Source: Uloborus plumipes (lineage: Eukaryota; Arthropoda; Arachnida; Araneae; Uloboridae). From it: DNA of 64,000 nt. Position numbers and translations under genes: made by a program. The notes below the pieces were generated by a model. It searched no databases and had not been told where the DNA came from. It saw nothing but the letters and a program-made list of their open reading frames with translations. Where the stretch lies: the NCBI GenBank assembly GCA_038373865.1, contig JAXGGA010003957.1:30779-94778 (forward strand), given 5' to 3'. Positions 25,284-33,979 of the stretch are shown in pieces. Position 1 is the first letter of the stretch. Every line of letters begins with the position of its first letter.

Positions 25284-28200
25284 AAGCTCCAGAAGACTGT
25301 TTTATTACCAAGGAGTCCTAAATTTTGATGTGGTCTACTTGGTAAAAAGATTTCTCCCCTGCATAACATATCTATATATACTTAACTGAACAGCCTTAAT
25401 TTGCTATCTACCAGTTCTTATATATAATAACCATTCAGTTAATTACATAACCAAAGAATGCATAAATTAGAAATCCACTCAGAATAGAAACCTTAGAAGC
25501 TTTTGTTATATTGAAACATTTGTAAAATTTGCCACATGGAATGCTCACCTTAAACCATTCATCTTTACCACTTTTAAGATATCTTTTTGGAATGCTAGGG
25601 CTCCTTGAATTGGTAGGGCTCCTTGAATTGGATGTTTGTCTTTGATTATTTTGGAAAGGGCGAAAATTTTGTCCATGGAAACATTTGTTGTGATCTGAGT
25701 TATTCCTATATAAACATGAACTTCACTATATTATATGAAAGACTTGAAAGCAATATTAAAAAATGACATCTAACAATTCAATATGAAAATACTCGAAGCA
25801 AGAAAAGAAAAACAATATGTTCAAAAATAAGTTTAATGAAAAATGCCAGAAAATAAATTTAGTGTGAATAGTTTAATAGGCAAGAGTACACATGTTGAAT
25901 TGTGATAGTTAGGGATGCACTGAGTACTTGATAATTATTCGGTACTCGGCCTAATCGGCCAATTTGCCGAGTCCTCGGCACTCTGCTAAATTTGGATCAG
26001 GTACTCGGCCGACACAGAGTAGTTGTAGAAAATTGAACAGTTCAAGACACATTTTTCAATAATTAAAAATATGCAAATATATAATGCAATCATTTACAAT
26101 TTATATATTAATAAAATATGACTGAATTCTACGTATAAGTTAATTAAAAAGTTATAATACCAAATCAGTATACAAATTAACTAAGAATGTACAAATGTAA
26201 TTAACTTTTTCATATTGCATATTGGTGTAGGGGAACTTACCTTTGGTCAGGAAGTCCAAGTGATCCTTAAGATGAATATTAATAAAATCATTAAAAAGAA
26301 ACTTTCAATCATATTCCAATATATTTCTAATTATTTAAAAATTTAGATTACGAATTTTTAAAACCATGGTTTTGCAGATTCAAACTTGTGGCATAGTGAT
26401 AACAACACAGAGAAGTAAAATTAAGTCATTTTTATTAGGGTAAGAAAAAGGTTGTCTAATATTTAAAGAAAAAAAGGGAAAATACCAGCAAAATATTTTA
26501 ATAATTGAAATTATTGTATCTTAAATTATGGTGCAAAAAAACTAATCTTTCAGCAATTTCTGGTGATAGCTTATTCCTCAGACTGCTGCAAATATAATAT
26601 GTCTCGGAAAAAACTCTCTCGCTGTACGAAAAAGTTTCTTAGTGCACCTTCAACTAGTGTGTTGAAGGTGCACTAAGAAACTTTTTTGCTAGTTTGCATA
26701 AGATAGGAAACATTTTTTTATTTTTTTCCACCAGGCAAAAGGACTGTTCTATTTAGTAATTCTCCAGAAAAGAAAGACTCCATCTCTTTCTTTAACATCT
26801 CTTCATATTCGAATTCAGTGTTGGTACTCGGTACTCGGCCGAGCAGTGAAAGGCTAGTACTCGGTACTCGGCCAAAGTGCTACTCGGTGCATCCCTAGTG
26901 ATAGTTTGTCCTTTCTTCTATACCTAATATATAGAAGAAAGTATTGGATTCGAGAAAATTTTCGCATTTCAAATTTCAACGGCATTTTGAAGGGTGCCGA
27001 GTCTATTTTGAAAATGTCTGTCTCAATCAATATGTGTCACAGAAACATGAGAACCATGATCTTTTATTTTTGATGCATGATGTAGCAAAAGACTGCATTA
27101 GGCCTATTTTGGCATCCCCCCTACATTTGTTTTAAAATTTTAAAATTCAAGATTCATAACTACATTATTTGAAATATTCAAGACTCACTGTAGAATTTTT
27201 TTTTCATGTATTTTTCTTTTTTCAGGAATAAATAATGATTTTTGGGGGGATTTGGAGACCCCTAAAAAAGCAGGGCCCTAAGCTGTAGCTTGTTCAGCTT
27301 GTACAAAAATCCAGCCCTGCATTTGATAGCAATATTTTTTTTATAAAACCTTTGATCCTCTTGAGGTGTACCCAGAGTAAACCGCCTCTTTGCCTATACA
27401 TCGTCAACATATTGGACAACAACAGGTTTAAATAGAAATGCAATATTTCTTTTAGCAAATAAAGCTAACAGAAACATTTAATCAACAAATGATTCTATAC
27501 TAACAAGTTTTTGGAAGTGTACATTGTATACCAGCTTAGTTAAAAACTCATTGTAACTTTAAATCATTTAAAAAAAAATTTTGAACAATTGGATTACTTT
27601 ATAAGATTTTTCCCATTAAAAATCAGACTAAATCATGTGAACAGTTTTGCCTACTGCCCTACAATAAATTGCCTACATTTACATTCGACCAAATCAAATA
27701 TAACAGAGCTCTGATCATTTAATCAACAAAAAAATTTCTATACTTATCAGTCGTTCCTAATTTTTACATTGAAAAATGTTTTTAAAATTTTATTTAGTAC
27801 ATGGTATTATGAGACTTCTATTTTATAGAAGAGGAAGAAAATAAGAATAGCACAGTTGTTTAAGATCATTTATGATTCAATCAAACTATACTTTGAATTT
27901 GAACCGTACAAATTATTTTCGAGGAGAGAAAGATACTAACCGAGAGCCATTCATGTTAGCGGCTGTTGTGCCACGAGGAGATATTCTGCTCTTAACATCA
28001 TTGCTTTCAGAAGTTTCAACAGACGAAGGAGTTGAAGATCTTGAACTGGACACCCCACTGTCTGTGTGCAAGGATTCAGTTAAGCTTTCTTTTGAACATT
28101 GTCTATCCAAGGAAGACAGGTTGACATTCCGTCTTCTCAGGAAAGGCAGGTAACTGTTCATTGTTTCTACATTCTGCATTAAACTATTGACTGGAATTCT

Positions 28201-28386
28201 TTTCATGTGGGGAACATCAAATGCCAATTGTGAAGTTCCGAGCAATGGATGATGTTGCGTTAGTGGCATAAAAGCTGTGAGATGGTCGACAGAGAGTAAT
28301 GAAAAATCGCCGTACGTAAAAAGGAATGGAGTTTTGGGAAGTTGGCTGCTGATGAACCATGATGCTGGATAAGAACTTTGAAACAT
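6603..28386 (-). CDS. TENT2: GLD2 cytoplasmic poly(A) RNA polymerase (12 coding exons)
   Basis: Non-canonical poly(A) polymerase (GLD2/PAPD4/TENT2 family) that extends poly(A) tails of cytoplasmic mRNAs. Coding exons, 5' to 3' on the minus strand: 28386-27941, 25705-25549, 23165-23051, 18228-18137, 17503-17440, 15821-15755, 14902-14826, 13803-13675, 13160-13114, 12368-12235, 11307-11192, 6736-6603. All junctions are GT-AG and in phase; the sum is 1578 nt, giving 525 aa (human GLD2 is about 480). The nucleotidyltransferase motif GSSVNGLGTNNSDVD carries Asp259 and Asp261; the third catalytic Asp is Asp319 (VDLNINN). The PAP-associated region includes PLVLVIKKWA, TLSSYSLVLMVIHYLQ and the CIEEPFNRTNTA motif. 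The N-terminal 200 residues are Ser-rich and apparently disordered, as in animal GLD2. Introns hold most of the transposons between 7 and 27 kb. All catalytic residues are intact, so the gene looks functional. Confidence 0.93.
7631..8006. mobile_element. TIR element with 4-bp duplication ACTT
   Basis: Left CGCTGCTTGAAATGAACAG continues as GTGGCATAT and is mirrored at the right end (GCCACTGTTTATTTCAAGCAGCG). ACTT flanks both ends (7627-7630, 8007-8010). 376 bp, non-coding. The superfamily is uncertain. It lies in the last GLD2 intron, 60 bp from a hAT element. Confidence 0.65.
8070..10601. mobile_element. Non-autonomous hAT element, TSD TGTGAGCT
   Basis: Ends CAGGCCCGGATTA and TTAATCCGGCCCTG with a perfect 8-bp duplication TGTGAGCT (8062-8069, 10602-10609). 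2532 bp with no transposase frame. The middle (about 9000-9900) is a degenerate tandem array of units near 100 bp with ATTTTGAAAATTTTC-type cores. Confidence 0.88.
9000..9900. repeat. Degenerate ~100-bp tandem array inside a hAT element
   Basis: Phrases of the type 'aacttc-ATTTCGAAA-TTTTC-gg-CCCC-TTTC-CCA-CATCAT-AAA' recur about every 100 bp with heavy divergence. Similar arrays, in the other orientation, occur at 53.8-55.1 kb and 62.05-62.9 kb in different elements. Unit borders need a self-alignment. Confidence 0.5.
11192..11307 (-). CDS. TENT2: GLD2 coding exon 11 (residues 443-482)
   Basis: Acceptor ATTTATTTTAG, donor G|GTATAA. Encodes FSRDVISVRLG and, at its end, WKFICIE, which joins EPFNRTNTA in the last exon to rebuild the nucleotide-recognition motif. 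Confidence 0.92.
11431..11471. repeat. (TA)n followed by poly(T)
   Basis: About ten TA units, then about 20 T, in the last GLD2 intron region. Confidence 0.85.
12235..12368 (-). CDS. TENT2: GLD2 coding exon 10 (residues 399-443)
   Basis: Acceptor TTTGAATTTTAG, donor GA|GTAAGT. Contains NTQSLGSLLNGFFDYYTNKF, the PAP-associated domain helix (vertebrate: N-S-L-LLLGFLKYY). Confidence 0.92.
13114..13160 (-). CDS. TENT2: GLD2 coding exon 9, 47-nt micro-exon (residues 383-398)
   Basis: Acceptor ATTGTTTCAG, donor CCA|GTAAGT. Encodes GCEPAVLPCLQRMQP, matching the EP-LPSLQ segment of vertebrate GLD2. Confidence 0.85.
13675..13803 (-). CDS. TENT2: GLD2 coding exon 8 (residues 340-383)
   Basis: Acceptor TTTTTTCCCAG, donor T|GTAAGT. 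Encodes WRVPPLVLVIKKWAQDCQIN and TLSSYSLVLMVIHYLQ, the most strongly conserved helices of the central domain. Confidence 0.94.
13950..14290 (+). repeat. Dispersed repeat R2, second copy
   Basis: Directly repeats part of 4205-4830; it is shorter and diverged. It abuts an inverted R1 copy inside the GLD2 intron between coding exons 7 and 8. Confidence 0.6.
14311..14708 (-). repeat. Dispersed repeat R1, inverted copy
   Basis: Reverse complement of 2620-3020: AACCACAAGGGGAGGTGCAC, AGTTTTTGAGTTATGCG, CATACATACATAC, CGCGATCACAATACTTC. Confidence 0.65.
14826..14902 (-). CDS. TENT2: GLD2 coding exon 7, third catalytic Asp (residues 314-340)
   Basis: Acceptor TTTTTCAATTTAG, donor G|GTATGT. Encodes NIQVDLNINNTVGIANTQLL; Asp319 in VDLN is the third carboxylate of the active site. 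Confidence 0.92.
15755..15821 (-). CDS. TENT2: GLD2 coding exon 6 (residues 292-314)
   Basis: Acceptor TTTAAATTATAG, donor CA|GTAAGT. Encodes FIKTTDLIAAKVPILKFTDT, matching the AKVPI-KF strand of GLD2 enzymes. Confidence 0.9.
17440..17503 (-). CDS. TENT2: GLD2 coding exon 5 (residues 271-292)
   Basis: Acceptor TTTTGTTTAG, donor C|GTAAGT. Encodes IDQQTEATNLLKYAQKLLLR, a helix between the first aspartates and the third catalytic strand. Confidence 0.87.
18137..18228 (-). CDS. TENT2: GLD2 coding exon 4, catalytic motif (residues 240-270)
   Basis: Acceptor ATATTTTTTTAG, donor GAG|GTTTGA, which is weaker than its neighbours. Encodes LRVVGSSVNGLGTNNSDVD followed by MCLVL: the GS helix and the two metal-binding aspartates (259 and 261). 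Confidence 0.93.
19270..19305 (-). mobile_element. Possible Helitron 3' end, split by a hAT insertion
   Basis: Read on the minus strand, a GC-rich AACGCCGGGTATA segment precedes CTAA|T, the form of a Helitron 3' terminus (CTRR before T). The hairpin is imperfect. The sequence would continue beyond the hAT element at 22482. Confidence 0.35.
21140..21844 (+). pseudogene. hAT transposase C-terminus with an internal stop
   Basis: One frame runs from 21140 to 21844 with a single TAA at 21620-21622 (after LHKVY). Beyond the stop comes VTCERVFSKLKVIKTRLRGR and NEHLESFVLMATEKDIL, the hAT C-terminal dimerisation region as seen in ZMYM1-like transposases. An acidic EEDDEEEYQK stretch precedes it. About 235 codons remain against roughly 600-800 in full transposases; the N-terminus and most of the catalytic core are missing. 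The element cannot move on its own. Confidence 0.85.
21905..22165. repeat. Five tandem ~52-bp units in the hAT element
   Basis: Each unit has GCTTTTTATGCGGTTTTTGG, then GACAATTAAAAACCG. The two halves are partly complementary (CGGTTTTT / AAAAACCG), so each unit can fold into a hairpin. The array lies downstream of the transposase frame, near the right terminus. Confidence 0.85.
22383..22418. repeat. (TA)n microsatellite
   Basis: About 18 TA units near the right end of the hAT element. Confidence 0.95.
23051..23165 (-). CDS. TENT2: GLD2 coding exon 3 (residues 202-240)
   Basis: Acceptor TTTCATTTCAG, donor C|GTAAGT. CSVDIWEHYLKTKQ and the following helix correspond to the start of the GLD2 nucleotidyltransferase domain, ending LLCQIFPH. 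Confidence 0.9.
23415..24964. mobile_element. hAT-like element with 6-bp duplication, host of a nested hAT
   Basis: Ends CAGGGATGAAAAC and GATTTTCATCCCTG, flanked by ATATTT on both sides (23409-23414, 24965-24970). It contains the complete hAT element 23664-24493, leaving about 710 bp of its own. A perfect 14-bp hairpin (TAGGATGTAGCAGG, 24726-24760) lies in its right part. Confidence 0.7.
23664..24493. mobile_element. Non-autonomous hAT element, TSD GATTGCAC
   Basis: Ends CAGGGTGTAAAAAAATCA and TCATTGGCACCCTG; perfect 8-bp duplication GATTGCAC (23656-23663, 24494-24501). 830 bp. Its right end is a series of GATTTAAATC palindromes. Inserted within the element above. Confidence 0.88.
25249..25282. 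repeat. Poly(A) run, 34 bases
   Basis: Uninterrupted A tract in the GLD2 intron between coding exons 2 and 3. No retroelement body is evident next to it. Confidence 0.95.
25549..25705 (-). CDS. TENT2: GLD2 coding exon 2 (residues 149-201)
   Basis: Acceptor TTTATATAG, donor AAG|GTGAGC. Low-complexity linker with a small internal duplication (NSRSPT then NSRSPS), ending KDEWFK just before the catalytic core. Confidence 0.85.
26510..26625 (-). pseudogene. hAT transposase C-terminal remnant
   Basis: The minus strand reads RVFSETYYICSSLRNKLSPE then IAERLVFLHHNLRYNN, the Ac/ZBED-type hAT dimerisation motif (RVFS...G-I...RN-L-P...LVFLHHN). About 37 codons survive. A 26-bp perfect inverted repeat follows immediately at 26629-26686. 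Confidence 0.75.
26629..26686. repeat. Perfect 26-bp inverted repeat with 6-bp loop
   Basis: Arms 26629-26654 and 26661-26686 (core GTTTCTTAGTGCACCTTCAA) with loop TAGTGT. It sits directly upstream of the transposase remnant in its reading direction. Confidence 0.95.
26930..27329. mobile_element. Truncated hAT-family fragment
   Basis: Ends at the right with AAAATCCAGCCCTG. The stretch CAGAAACATGAGAACCATGA to CATCCCCCC recurs inverted in the element at 47458-48083, so the two belong to one family. No left terminus was found. Confidence 0.5.
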
Positions 28387-28521
28387 AGCAAAATAGTAAT
28401 GATTTTTAGAAGGGGAAATTTGTTGATTAGAGTTAAAAACAATTTAATCAAAGCTGTGTGCTCTCATTTTTGGTTCTTTGCAATTGTAGAAATGTTGCTA
28501 CGGAACTTGATGTTATGTGAT
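27941..28521 (-). CDS. TENT2: GLD2 exon with start codon (residues 1-149) and 5' UTR
   Basis: An acceptor (TTTTACTTTCAG) precedes 28521, so about 135 nt of 5' UTR come before the ATG at 28386. The donor is CG|GTTAGT at 27941/27940. The protein part starts MFQSSYPASWF and is rich in Ser and Pro, with a SGVSSSRSSTPSS stretch and no folded domain. An upstream untranslated exon is expected toward 30 kb but I could not fix it. The first ATG of the open frame is used as the start. Confidence 0.85.
28444..28467 (-). other. Short upstream ORF in the GLD2 5' UTR
   Basis: ATG-AGA-GCA-CAC-AGC-TTT-GAT-TAA encodes MRAHSFD, 57 nt before the main start and in the same inferred exon. The context (AAAAATGA) has A at -3. 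It could reduce GLD2 translation. Only its existence is seen; the effect is inference. Confidence 0.5.
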
Positions 28522-30082
28522 CTGAAAGTAAAAACAAAATTTTAGAAGAGTTAAAAAAAAGTCAGAATTACTTTGAAATAAAGTTCATTCATTACACAAC
28601 TTAAAAATGTTTCCTATTAAATACAATGCACATTATATGTAACTGCACATTAATTCTTTTTTAATTTTACTCAGGACGTAAATCAATCTATTTCAATCAG
28701 TGAATTTATTCATGATTTAAATTGAAGGATTTTTTCAAAAAAAAAAAAATTGAAATCACTTTTCAGCTAAAATCTCAGAAATCCTCCTGAAAATTTCTAA
28801 ATTTTATAAGTTCTGCCGTTCAAAATCAATATAAGGACTGGTAGTCTACAGGGTATGAATCTCCCCCTTTCCAGGTAATAGGAGGTTCCTGTAAAAGCAA
28901 ATCAAGACATACGAGAACTTCTTCGACTCTTCATCCTAAAGCTCGCACTTCTTGCATTGAAAAAGGGGCTCCTTGTAGCCCCGAAACACGTGTCTGCAGT
29001 ATACCTGCATATTTGTGCATTTTTAACGTTGAATTTAAACTTTACGTATTAAACAGTCTTTGCCTTGATATCTGGGAAGAAAAAATTATCCACTGATAAA
29101 AAAATAGTACTACATGGTTCCTTAAGACTGTTAAATGCCCAGTATTGAGAGGGGGGGGGGTAACTTGAAGAATGATCCAAATGAAAGATAATAGCAATGT
29201 TTAAAACATGACAAATAATTAAAAATAATAATAGTTAAAAGAAATGAAATAAAGATAAAAAAGTACAATAATACACACAATATAAATATTATACAAGTCA
29301 AAATTTAAACAAAAGTGTTTTAGGGGAGAAAAAACAAATTTTGAAAAATTGCTTAAAGATATTCAATTACCAAGATATTACCACAATTCTAGGTAATTTG
29401 ATTTATAAAAAAATAAAAATTGAAAGCAATTAAACGTCTGCAGATTATGGAAACCTAAAGATAATAAAAAGCGCTCAACTGTGGTGCTAAATAAATTAAT
29501 AAAAAATTGAAGAAAAGAGAGTTACTGAAAAATAGGTCAAAATATTAACGATATCCTTTAAAATATCTCAATTAGTCTGCCACTAAATGCTTGATTCCAT
29601 AATGAAGATGACTCTTGCTAAGTATTTAAAATGCATTTGATAAAAAGAAGAGATAACAATCTTCAGACTAGTAATTTATAATTATTAAATCTCCCTAACT
29701 TGCAAAGATAGAGAAAAATAGGTGCTTGTTACAAAATTACACCTCAAAATAACTAAGAGCATTAATAGTCGGTTGCAAGCAGGTACTAAATATTCAAAAA
29801 ATAAGAAAACCGTGCATACAGGATAGTTACATAAATAATTTGGGCGAGACCGGTATTTTTGACGCTTAAAAGACATTGAGAACGCGCTGCAAGGGAATTT
29901 AAACCATGGGCATAGGCTTTTCCTGTCACGGGGTTTTTGAGAGCTGCACTTCAAAGAAACATGGAAAACACTAAAATATTAGAATTTTTCTTTAAGAAAA
30001 AAACTAAGCAACCTGTACCTGAAGAGTTTAGCTTGATTTTGGTAACATTTCTCAAAAGTCACACCTAAATCGGTACGACAAA

Positions 30083-30090
30083 TGATGTCA
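30083..30090. promoter_or_regulatory. CRE-like site between GLD2 and MOCS3
   Basis: TGATGTCA followed by C, in the 2-kb interval between the divergent GLD2 and MOCS3 coding starts, 292 bp upstream of the MOCS3 ATG. The same 9-mer occurs upstream of the MIER-like gene (43358). A role as an ATF/CREB-type promoter site is inference. Confidence 0.3.
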
Positions 30091-30368
30091 CGAATTAGCT
30101 GTTAACCGCATAAAGCTGAAGCGGACATCATGGAGCACTGAATGCATGGAAGACTCGGACAATACCCTTTAAATGAGTGTAAAAGCTTAGTTTTTTGAAA
30201 TGCAGTTGCTACTTCCAAGAATATCGTAAGATTTTTAACAAATTTTATTTCTTATGCTCTTTCTGACGGTGAAAATTGCGCTTTGGTTTTACAAGTTAGT
30301 TAGAAAAATTTAAAAAAGGTCAGTACTAATGCTTTTTCTGACCGTAACTGAAGTTTCTGTTTGTTTAC

Positions 30369-30440
30369 ATGACAGAAAAGCATGAGCTTAGATATCGAAA
30401 CTATGGCTGCGGAATTGCAGAAATTAAGGGATGTAATTTC
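30369..30440 (+). other. Upstream ATG overlapping the MOCS3 start
   Basis: An out-of-frame ATG lies 13 nt before the MOCS3 ATG (CATGACAGAAAAGCATGAG). Its frame runs into the coding region and stops after about two dozen codons. It matters only if transcription starts upstream of 30369, which cannot be seen. Confidence 0.4.
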
Positions 30441-31722
30441 TGCAAAAGATGAAGAAATAATGCATTTGAAGTCAAAGTTGAGTACAGATTCATGTAATTC
30501 AGAAGGATCTGACAACCAAGGGCCTTTTAAAAAGTATGAGAATCTTACTGCTACTGACATTTCAAGGTATTCCAGACAGTTAATTCTTCCTGAGATAGGA
30601 ACAAAAGGCCAAATTTCTCTAAAAAATGCTTCAGTTCTTATTGTCGGAGCTGGGGGCTTGGGTTGTCCAGTTGGAATGTATCTTTCTGCAGCTGGTGTCG
30701 GAAAAATTGGTATAGTTGATCATGATAAGGTTGACGTCAACAACTTACACCGTCAAATCGCTCACACTGAAAAGTCTATCGGAATTTCAAAGTGTGCCTC
30801 TTTCATGAGCTCTGTAAAATCAATTAATTCTTCTTTAGTATGTGAAATGTACCCAATCCTTTTAAACAGTGGTAATGTTAAAGAGATCATTCCCAAGTAT
30901 GATATAGTAGTTGATGCATCTGACAACGTTCCCACTAGATATTTATTGAATGATTCTGCAGTACTGTATGGAAAACCTTTAGTTTCTGGGGCTGCCTTAA
31001 AATTGGAAGGCCAATTGACCGTGTATAATTTCCAAGGAGGACCATGTTACCGTTGCTTATTCCCTGAACCCCCACCTGCTAGTACTGTCACAAACTGCTC
31101 TGAAGGAGGTGTGCTTGGCGCAATTACTGGCATCATTGGCTGCTTTCAAGCTCTCGAAGTAATAAAAATAATAGTTGGTTTGAATCCATCTTATAATAAA
31201 AAAATGCTCATTTTTGATGGTCTTACGGGGGATATTAGAGTTATAAATATGCGTAATAAAAAATTAGACTGTAAACTATGTGGAGAACAGCCAGAAATTA
31301 AAGAGCTAATTGATTACGAGTTGTTTTGTGGCTCGGCAGCTACAGATAAAGACAATGATTTGAAGCTATTAGAAGATGAAGATCGCATAACTTGCTTTGA
31401 ATATAAACAGCTAATAGAAGAACAAATTCCACATATTTTAATAGATGTTCGTCCTTCAAATGAAATAGATATCTGTCAGTTACCAGGTTCTATCAGTATC
31501 CCTCTTCCAAGGATTACTCTAGAAAATTCTATTTCGTTACTTGAGAATCTAATAAAATTGAAAAACTGTCAGAAAAGTTATGTGGTGTGCAGAAGAGGAA
31601 ATGATTCACAAAAAGCTGTTATGATATTGAAAAAAATGATTAAAAGTTGTGCTTGGAAAGATATAGTCGGTGGACTCCATGCTTGGCACAAAGAAATAGA
31701 TCCAAATTTTCCATTGTATTAA
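30382..31722 (+). CDS. MOCS3: MOCS3/Uba4 adenylyltransferase and sulfurtransferase, intronless
   Basis: E1-like enzyme that adenylates and thiocarboxylates the C-termini of URM1 (for tRNA 2-thiolation) and MOCS2A (for molybdenum cofactor). It is cytosolic and 446 aa, close to the usual length (human about 460), in a single exon as in many animals. Seen in the protein: a coiled N-terminus (1-40); ThiF/E1 domain (about 55-300) with ATP-binding GAGGLG at 89-94, DHDKVDVNNLHRQ and VVDASDN; zinc cysteines 222/225 (CYRC) and 297/300 (CKLC); the adenylation-domain Cys239 (TVTNCSEGG); and a C-terminal rhodanese domain (about 335-446) with active-site loop CRRGNDSQ (Cys403). All key residues are present. 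An alternative start is Met8, whose context (ACTATGG) is good. The gene is divergent from GLD2. Confidence 0.96.
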   Translation: MSLDIETMAAELQKLRDVISAKDEEIMHLKSKLSTDSCNSEGSDNQGPFKKYENLTATDISRYSRQLILPEIGTKGQISLKNASVLIVGAGGLGCPVGMYLSAAGVGKIGIVDHDKVDVNNLHRQIAHTEKSIGISKCASFMSSVKSINSSLVCEMYPILLNSGNVKEIIPKYDIVVDASDNVPTRYLLNDSAVLYGKPLVSGAALKLEGQLTVYNFQGGPCYRCLFPEPPPASTVTNCSEGGVLGAITGIIGCFQALEVIKIIVGLNPSYNKKMLIFDGLTGDIRVINMRNKKLDCKLCGEQPEIKELIDYELFCGSAATDKDNDLKLLEDEDRITCFEYKQLIEEQIPHILIDVRPSNEIDICQLPGSISIPLPRITLENSISLLENLIKLKNCQKSYVVCRRGNDSQKAVMILKKMIKSCAWKDIVGGLHAWHKEIDPNFPLY

Positions 31723-32825
31723 ATTTTTCTTTTTTACATTTCAAGTTAAAAAAATCGGTACTTATCCGTTAGCCAGGCACAAGCAAAAAATCATCAAATA
31801 ATGTAGAATTTTGCCAAACTTTTCTTATAACCTTAAGGAGAATGTTTGACGTCATACTCTCTGAATTCATTTGAAACAAAGCATTCGCTTCGCTTAGTAA
31901 CATCGGCAATTTTTATTTTTTGCCTGCGCATGACTAACAGATAAGTACTAAAAAATATTTATATTATTGCTATCAACATTTAAGAATTAGGTTATGTATT
32001 TTTTGAGTTAAAAAAAATGTTACACATCCTTGTATTCAATTGCTGTAAATAAATTATCAAGTTTTTTATGCTGATTTCAAAATTTATGAATTAGTCTGTT
32101 GGAAGATATAATCAAAAAATTATCCTTCAATTATGTTGTGACAGACCAAAGTAAATCAAAACGTTCCTAGTTCTACACGACAAAGCACTGTTGTTTGAGG
32201 CTAAACTTTTTTAATTATCTACTTAAGAAAAATGTTTTTTGATAGGGGTCCCCTCAAGGGAGTTCATGGTGCAGGATGTGACATTGAAATTTGAAATAGA
32301 GGAAGTTTTGAGAGGGTATAAATTTGTTGGAGGCACCTCATTCTTCAGAGGGAGATTCCATTACTCTTGTAAGAATGGGTACCCCACAGGAGAATACCAA
32401 GGCAACGGGGGCTATTGCCCCTCCCTTGAGAGACTCTCCCTCAGTAAATTTTCAATTTTGAATTTAAAAAATACATTTTTGAACTATTTTTGATGTTAGG
32501 GAATTGGAAGTTTGATACTTTCCCCGGGAAACGTTTCAATATCGAAGACTGAAATACTTGTGGTCAGCATTTGTAAACTAGGTATATAGTTAAGGGTAAG
32601 CAAAAAAATCAATCGCCCCTCCCTTGAAAAATTTTTGGATCTGCCCTTAGATAATACAAAGATCTACAGACCTGAAATTTTACTTTCCTTTAAGTATTCA
32701 TATTTAAATTTTTACTTTACCATGTCATTGTAAAACTTCAAAAATAACTGTTAGAGACTTCTTTTACAGTCAAAAAGAAAGGAAACCATCTTCTTAAATG
32801 TGAGGGGTTTCTTTTAATTATCAAG
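31723..32825. other. MOCS3 3' flank, no gene seen
   Basis: Contains the candidate poly(A) signal and a perfect CRE palindrome TGACGTCA at 31847. At 32240-32640 is GC-richer, transposon-like DNA (GGTACCCCACAGGAG, GGGGGCTATTGCCCCTCCC) with no termini I could pair. Confidence 0.4.
32048..32053 (+). promoter_or_regulatory. Candidate poly(A) signal of MOCS3
   Basis: AATAAA 326 nt after the MOCS3 stop (context GCTGTAAATAAATTATC), giving a short 3' UTR. Confidence 0.45.
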
Positions 32826-33979
32826 TAGGGTTGGCAAGGTTTCGGATACTAGGGTTTTAAACCGTCCAACTAGGGTTTTAGACCGTCCTGTTCAAAAGTG
32901 TCCAAAACTGAATTTTAGTGAAATTGTGTTAGGCAAACAAATATCAAAGAATAAAATCTGTTAAAGAATCATTTTAATAATTAAAAATTTAAACTTTGAA
33001 CATTCAAATATGTATTTGAAAATATGTTCAACTTATAAATCTGATTTTAATCTAAATATATAGAAATTAAAATTACTCATTAAAAATTGCATTTCATTCT
33101 CATGAGTTTTAAGTAATTTTGCTTTTAACACTAGTAAAACTTTTTGCAAAGACATGCAAATAGGGTTGCTCAAAATATAGTGCAATAATTGACATAAATG
33201 CAGTAATGAGAGTTTTTCAACTGAAAACCAGCTTTGGTGTAATTTTTCTTGTCTTACCTATTAACTAATGAAATAATTATAGTGCCTATTTCATGCTCTG
33301 ACACTAAATGACCGTATATCTATCTACTGAAGACTATACTACTGTTTTTTTTTAATAAAAGTTATCAACTTGTTATAATTTTTGTTTATCCTAATTGAAA
33401 AATCCATCATACAATATATAAATGAAAAAAAAAGAAAAATGCTAGTTTTGAACTATAAGTGTCTATTATCTATTTATTGTTTATCAGTCTACAATTTAAA
33501 GATTTTTTTTTTTTCAGGCACCATGGAGAACATCTTGGAAAAACCATCAAAAAAAAAAAAAAATGTTTTTGCTTTTTTCTTCTTAATAATTACTTTTAAA
33601 AGCTTTCTTTTGAAATGTGAATAGAACTGAAATAAGTTACTTTGGTAGTTATGCAAATTCATTTTCATAATACTACAAACTCCTACAGAAGGAAATTTTA
33701 TTTTAAGTTTTTTTTTTTTTTTTTTTTTGTTATTAGAACGAATTTTCTTTTTCAGTTAAGTTTTTAGCATCAACTTTTCAGAAAAAAATGTTATCAAATA
33801 TTTATTAATTACAACTAAGTAATATTTATATTTATGAGTTACTAATATTACAGTAAATACATGTTGATTCTATTAGATCTTTTTAGCTTTTGTAATTTAG
33901 CGTACTTGTGGACAGTTTCCAAGGGTAAAACCACCTGTCCTGTCCAAACCAATTTGGACGTCTCAAGCTCCAAACCCTA
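32826..33979. mobile_element. Probable hAT element with imperfect TSD
   Basis: Left TAGGGTTGGCAAGG and right (inverted) CTCCAAACCCTA. Flanks TTATCAAG and TAATGAAG match at 6 of 8 positions. A second internal pair of motifs (ACCGTCC... and GTGGACAG...GTCC) lies near the ends. 1154 bp, no coding frame. Confidence 0.45.

Larger units (their letters stand above)
25910..26897 (-). mobile_element. hAT element, TSD GTGATAGT
   Basis: Ends TAGGGATGCACTGAGTA and TACTCGGTGCATCCCTA; perfect 8-bp duplication GTGATAGT (25902-25909, 26898-26905). 988 bp. Subterminal GTACTCGGCC motifs are repeated at both ends. A transposase C-terminal remnant lies inside on the minus strand. Located in the GLD2 intron between coding exons 1 and 2. 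Confidence 0.92.

Noticed and set aside
27872..28153. Plus-strand frame opposite GLD2 exon 1
   Set aside because: It is antisense to a clearly coding exon that splices in phase with eleven others.
31847..31854. Perfect CRE (TGACGTCA) as a promoter
   Set aside because: It lies 3' of MOCS3 with no gene start nearby; a chance occurrence is likely.
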